DNA from: Bacillota bacterium | GTDB lineage: Bacteria; Bacillota; Bacilli; Paenibacillales; NBRC-103111 | Assembly: GCA_023391955.1 (NCBI GenBank) | Contig: JAEWAA010000661.1 | Span: forward strand, 1 to 21,053 | Length of the DNA: 21,053 bases | Direction: 5' to 3' | Part shown: positions 19,066 to 21,053 of the stretch, piece by piece | Layout of the letters: every line of letters starts with the position of its first letter | Position numbering within the stretch: position 1 is the stretch's first letter | Notes under the pieces: model-generated | Seen by the model: only the letters and a program-made list of their open reading frames with translations | Databases searched by the model: none | What the model was told of the DNA's origin: nothing | Made by a program: the position numbers and the translations under genes

Positions 19066-19731
19066 ATGCTGGAATGGTTTAAGAATGTGGACCCGCAGGA
19101 AATCTGGCAGGCCAGCCAGGATACGCTGACCATGCTGGGTATGTCGGCCCTGTTCACGGTTTTGCTGGGGCTACCGTTGGGCATTCTGCTGTTTATGACT
19201 TCCCGGGGACAGATTTTGCAGAACCGGTTTGTATATCTGATTTTATCCATCGTGGTGAATGTGCTGCGTTCCATCCCGTTTGTGATCCTGATGATTCTGA
19301 TCATGCCCTTCACGAAAATGCTGGTGGGCACTACCATTGAAGTAAAAGGCTCCATCCCGCCGCTGGTCATCGCCGCCGCCCCGTTCTTCGCCCGTCTGGT
19401 GGAAACCACCCTCCGGGAGGTGGACAAAGGTGTGGTGGAAGCCGCCAAGGCAATGGGCGCGTCCAGCTGGCAGATCATCCGCAAGGTGCTGCTGCCCGAG
19501 TCCTTGCCCGGTCTGGTGGCCGGCATCACCATCACCACCGTCACCCTGGTATCGTATACGGCCATGTCGGGGATTATCGGGGGCGGCGGTTTGGGTGACT
19601 TAGCCATCCGTTACGGCTATCAGCGCTTTATGCCGGACGTGATGGTGGTAACGGTAGTTATCTTGATTCTGCTTGTCATTGTGCTGCAAACCCTGGGCGA
19701 CCGTCTGGTCATCCGGTTCAGCCGCAAATAA
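19066..19731 (+). CDS. metI: Methionine ABC importer permease MetI
   Basis: A 221-residue permease with five membrane helices. It has the binding-protein-dependent-transport (EAA) loop, seen as EAAKAMGASSWQIIRKVLLPESLPGLVAG, which couples to MetN. The ATG is one base after the metN stop, with GGAGGTG at 19052-19058 within the end of metN, indicating coupled translation. The motif SYTAMSGIIGGGGLGDLAIRYGYQRF is typical of MetI (also called MetP in Bacillus). It forms the transmembrane dimer that receives methionine from MetQ. Confidence 0.95.
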   Translation: MLEWFKNVDPQEIWQASQDTLTMLGMSALFTVLLGLPLGILLFMTSRGQILQNRFVYLILSIVVNVLRSIPFVILMILIMPFTKMLVGTTIEVKGSIPPLVIAAAPFFARLVETTLREVDKGVVEAAKAMGASSWQIIRKVLLPESLPGLVAGITITTVTLVSYTAMSGIIGGGGLGDLAIRYGYQRFMPDVMVVTVVILILLVIVLQTLGDRLVIRFSRK

Positions 19732-19782
19732 ATGAAGGCAAGTCCGGCGGTATTCGCGCGTGGCGCATAGAGCAGATATGCC

Positions 19783-19811
19783 GGGACATTGCGGCCGGAA
19801 GGCTGTGTCCC
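19783..19811 (+). repeat. Intercistronic hairpin between metI and metQ
   Basis: GGGACA (19783-19788) and TGTCCC (19806-19811) enclose a second pairing GGCC/GGCT. There is no T-tract after it, so it is unlikely to be a terminator; an RNA-stability or processing element is possible. The rest of the 200-bp spacer shows no ORF or clear promoter. Confidence 0.5.
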
Positions 19812-19931
19812 TAGAGATTCTCGTGCGCCGCGAACGCAAACCGCAGGATTCACCCATATACGGGTCTCTTGCTACCAAGAAGCCCACTATTCCCATCATA
19901 ATACTTATATTCTTGAGGAGGGTTTTATCTG

Positions 19932-20813
19932 ATGAAGAAACAATGGCTTGTTGTCCTGTCTCTGGTTTTTGCACTTACCTTTGTTCTGTCCGCCTGCGGT
20001 GAAAAGAAGGATTCCGCCGCTTCCCCTGCTGCCAGCACTGCTGCCGCATCTACCGCTGCTACGGCTAGTCCTTCGACCAGCCCGTCCACCGCTCCCGTGA
20101 CCTTGAAGATCGGCGCCAGCGCCGTGCCCCACGCCGAGCTGCTGGAGCATGTGAAGCCTGCTTTGGCCAAGGAAGGTGTAAACCTGGAAATCAAGGTGTT
20201 CACTGACTATGTGCTGCCGAACACCCAAGTGGCTGAAAAGCAATTGGATGCCAACTTCTTCCAGCACGTGCCGTACCTGGAGCAGCAAAACAAGGACCTC
20301 AACCTGAAGCTGGTGAAGGTAGCCGGCATTCACATCGAACCCTTCGGCATCTACTCCTCCAAGATCAAGAAGCTGGATGAGCTGAAGGACGGCGCCAAGG
20401 TGGCCATCCCCAATGACCCCTCCAACGGCGGCCGCGCTTTGGCCCTGCTGGAAAAAGCCGGTCTGATCAAGCTGAAGGACGGCGTCGGCATCAACGGCAC
20501 CGTAAAGGACATCGCCGAAAACAAGAAGAACCTGAAGATCACCCAGCAGGAAGCCGCTATGCTGCCGCGTGTATTGGGTGAGGTGGACATCGCCACCATC
20601 AACACCAAATATGCGCTGGAAGCCAAGCTGGTACCCACCAAGGATGCTCTGTTCATTGAACAATCCGACTCCCCGTATGTGAACATTCTCGTGGCCCGTG
20701 AGGACAACAAGGACTCCGAAGCCCTGAAGAAGCTGGTGAAGGCACTTCAAACCGAAGACGTGAAGAAGTTCATCACCGAGAAGTACCAAGGCGCCGTTGT
20801 CCCTGCGTTCTAA
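19932..20813 (+). CDS. metQ: Methionine-binding lipoprotein MetQ
   Basis: A 293-residue NlpA-family substrate-binding lipoprotein. The signal peptide ends in the lipobox LSAC with Cys22 as the lipidated residue, followed by an unusually long alanine/serine/threonine/proline linker (about 28-55) that holds the domain off the membrane. The NlpA domain begins at VTLKIGASAVPHAE and includes VFTDYVLPNTQVAEKQLDANFFQH and NDPSNGGRALALLEKAGLI, typical of MetQ. GAGGAGGG lies about 10 nt before ATG 19932. It delivers methionine to MetNI. The gap of 200 bp after metI is longer than usual for this operon. A strong terminator follows. Confidence 0.95.
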   Translation: MKKQWLVVLSLVFALTFVLSACGEKKDSAASPAASTAAASTAATASPSTSPSTAPVTLKIGASAVPHAELLEHVKPALAKEGVNLEIKVFTDYVLPNTQVAEKQLDANFFQHVPYLEQQNKDLNLKLVKVAGIHIEPFGIYSSKIKKLDELKDGAKVAIPNDPSNGGRALALLEKAGLIKLKDGVGINGTVKDIAENKKNLKITQQEAAMLPRVLGEVDIATINTKYALEAKLVPTKDALFIEQSDSPYVNILVAREDNKDSEALKKLVKALQTEDVKKFITEKYQGAVVPAF

Positions 20814-20830
20814 GTTGGTTTACCGTTTCG

Positions 20831-20857
20831 CCGTCGCCCTCGGGCGGCGGTTTTTTT
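20831..20857 (+). terminator. Terminator of the metNIQ operon
   Basis: CCGTCGCC (20831-20838) and GGCGGCGG (20843-20850) pair over 8 bp (one G-U) around CTCG, followed by seven T. Confidence 0.92.
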
Positions 20858-20917
20858 GTTTGGGGAGCTTGCTGCTGCGGTCCGGCTGGGTTGCGGGCGA
20901 GGCCTGCTACGGCCTCG

Positions 20918-21053
20918 CGGACAGCCCCAGCTTATGCAACCCCCCTCCCGCCTGCCTAACAAACCACATAGCCCCGCCTCGATCCCACCTGCCTTACGGA
21001 CAGCCCCCACTTATGCAACCTTCCTCCCGCCTGCCTAACAAACCACATAGCCC
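20918..21053. repeat. 79-bp-period tandem repeat, open at the window edge
   Basis: A 57-bp block beginning CGGACAGCCCC and ending AACAAACCACATAGCCC occurs at 20918-20974 and 20997-21053, differing at 4 of 57 positions. The start-to-start distance is 79 bp. The unit is C-rich on this strand and shows no convincing ORF. More copies may follow beyond 21053. Confidence 0.85.

Overview
The window looks like chromosome from a moderately GC-rich Bacillota bacterium, most likely a Paenibacillus-type bacillus. The evidence is strong AGGAGG-type ribosome binding sites, an S-box (SAM-I) riboswitch with an intrinsic terminator in front of metNIQ, a YwqB/YwqA (SWIM + SNF2) gene pair, a YkuI-like EAL protein, and many hairpin-plus-T-tract terminators. 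No rRNA, tRNA, CRISPR array, transposase or phage gene was seen.

Layout. 1-1156 (+): the 3' part of an ApbE flavin transferase and a small membrane-anchored FMN-binding protein, which is its likely substrate. 1169-2442: a multi-pass membrane protein (-) and a divergent TetR regulator (+), with a palindrome over the membrane gene's -35 box. 2534-2860: a small TPR-like ORF, possibly a remnant. 2905-5212 (-): an ABC exporter, ATPase plus large permease. 5340-6405 (+): a SpoU/TrmH-type RNA methyltransferase preceded by a palindromic operator candidate, a 28-codon leader ORF with an excellent ribosome binding site, and an elaborate set of overlapping inverted repeats that ends by pairing with the methyltransferase Shine-Dalgarno. 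6491-7927 (-): an NTF2-like protein and a tandem rhodanese (mercaptopyruvate/thiosulfate sulfurtransferase). 8172-8429 (+): a GlsB/YeaQ-type small membrane protein. 8521-8696: an intergenic set of four copies of a 12-bp repeat in a mirror arrangement. 8865-9374 (+): a GNAT acetyltransferase. 9517-14009 (+): the ywqB-ywqA pair, translationally coupled. 13999-16185: a divergent cyclic-di-GMP pair, an EAL phosphodiesterase (-) and a membrane GGDEF cyclase (+). 16269-17520 (-): a DinB-family protein and an acetate/succinate transporter of the AceTr (YaaH) family. 17658-20857 (+): the SAM-riboswitch-controlled methionine ABC importer metN-metI-metQ. 20918-21053: a 79-bp-period tandem repeat running off the window.

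Most genes are housekeeping or ordinary accessory genes. The stand-out is 5340-5620. A leader peptide, mutually overlapping hairpins and a sequestered ribosome binding site in front of an rRNA-methyltransferase-like gene together resemble translational attenuation of the kind known for erm resistance genes, but attached to a SPOUT-fold enzyme. The leader architecture is visible in the sequence; the antibiotic-response interpretation is inference.

Start codons were re-chosen where the ribosome binding site argues for it (TetR, ABC ATPase, sulfurtransferase, SWIM, SNF2, GGDEF, AceTr, MetI).
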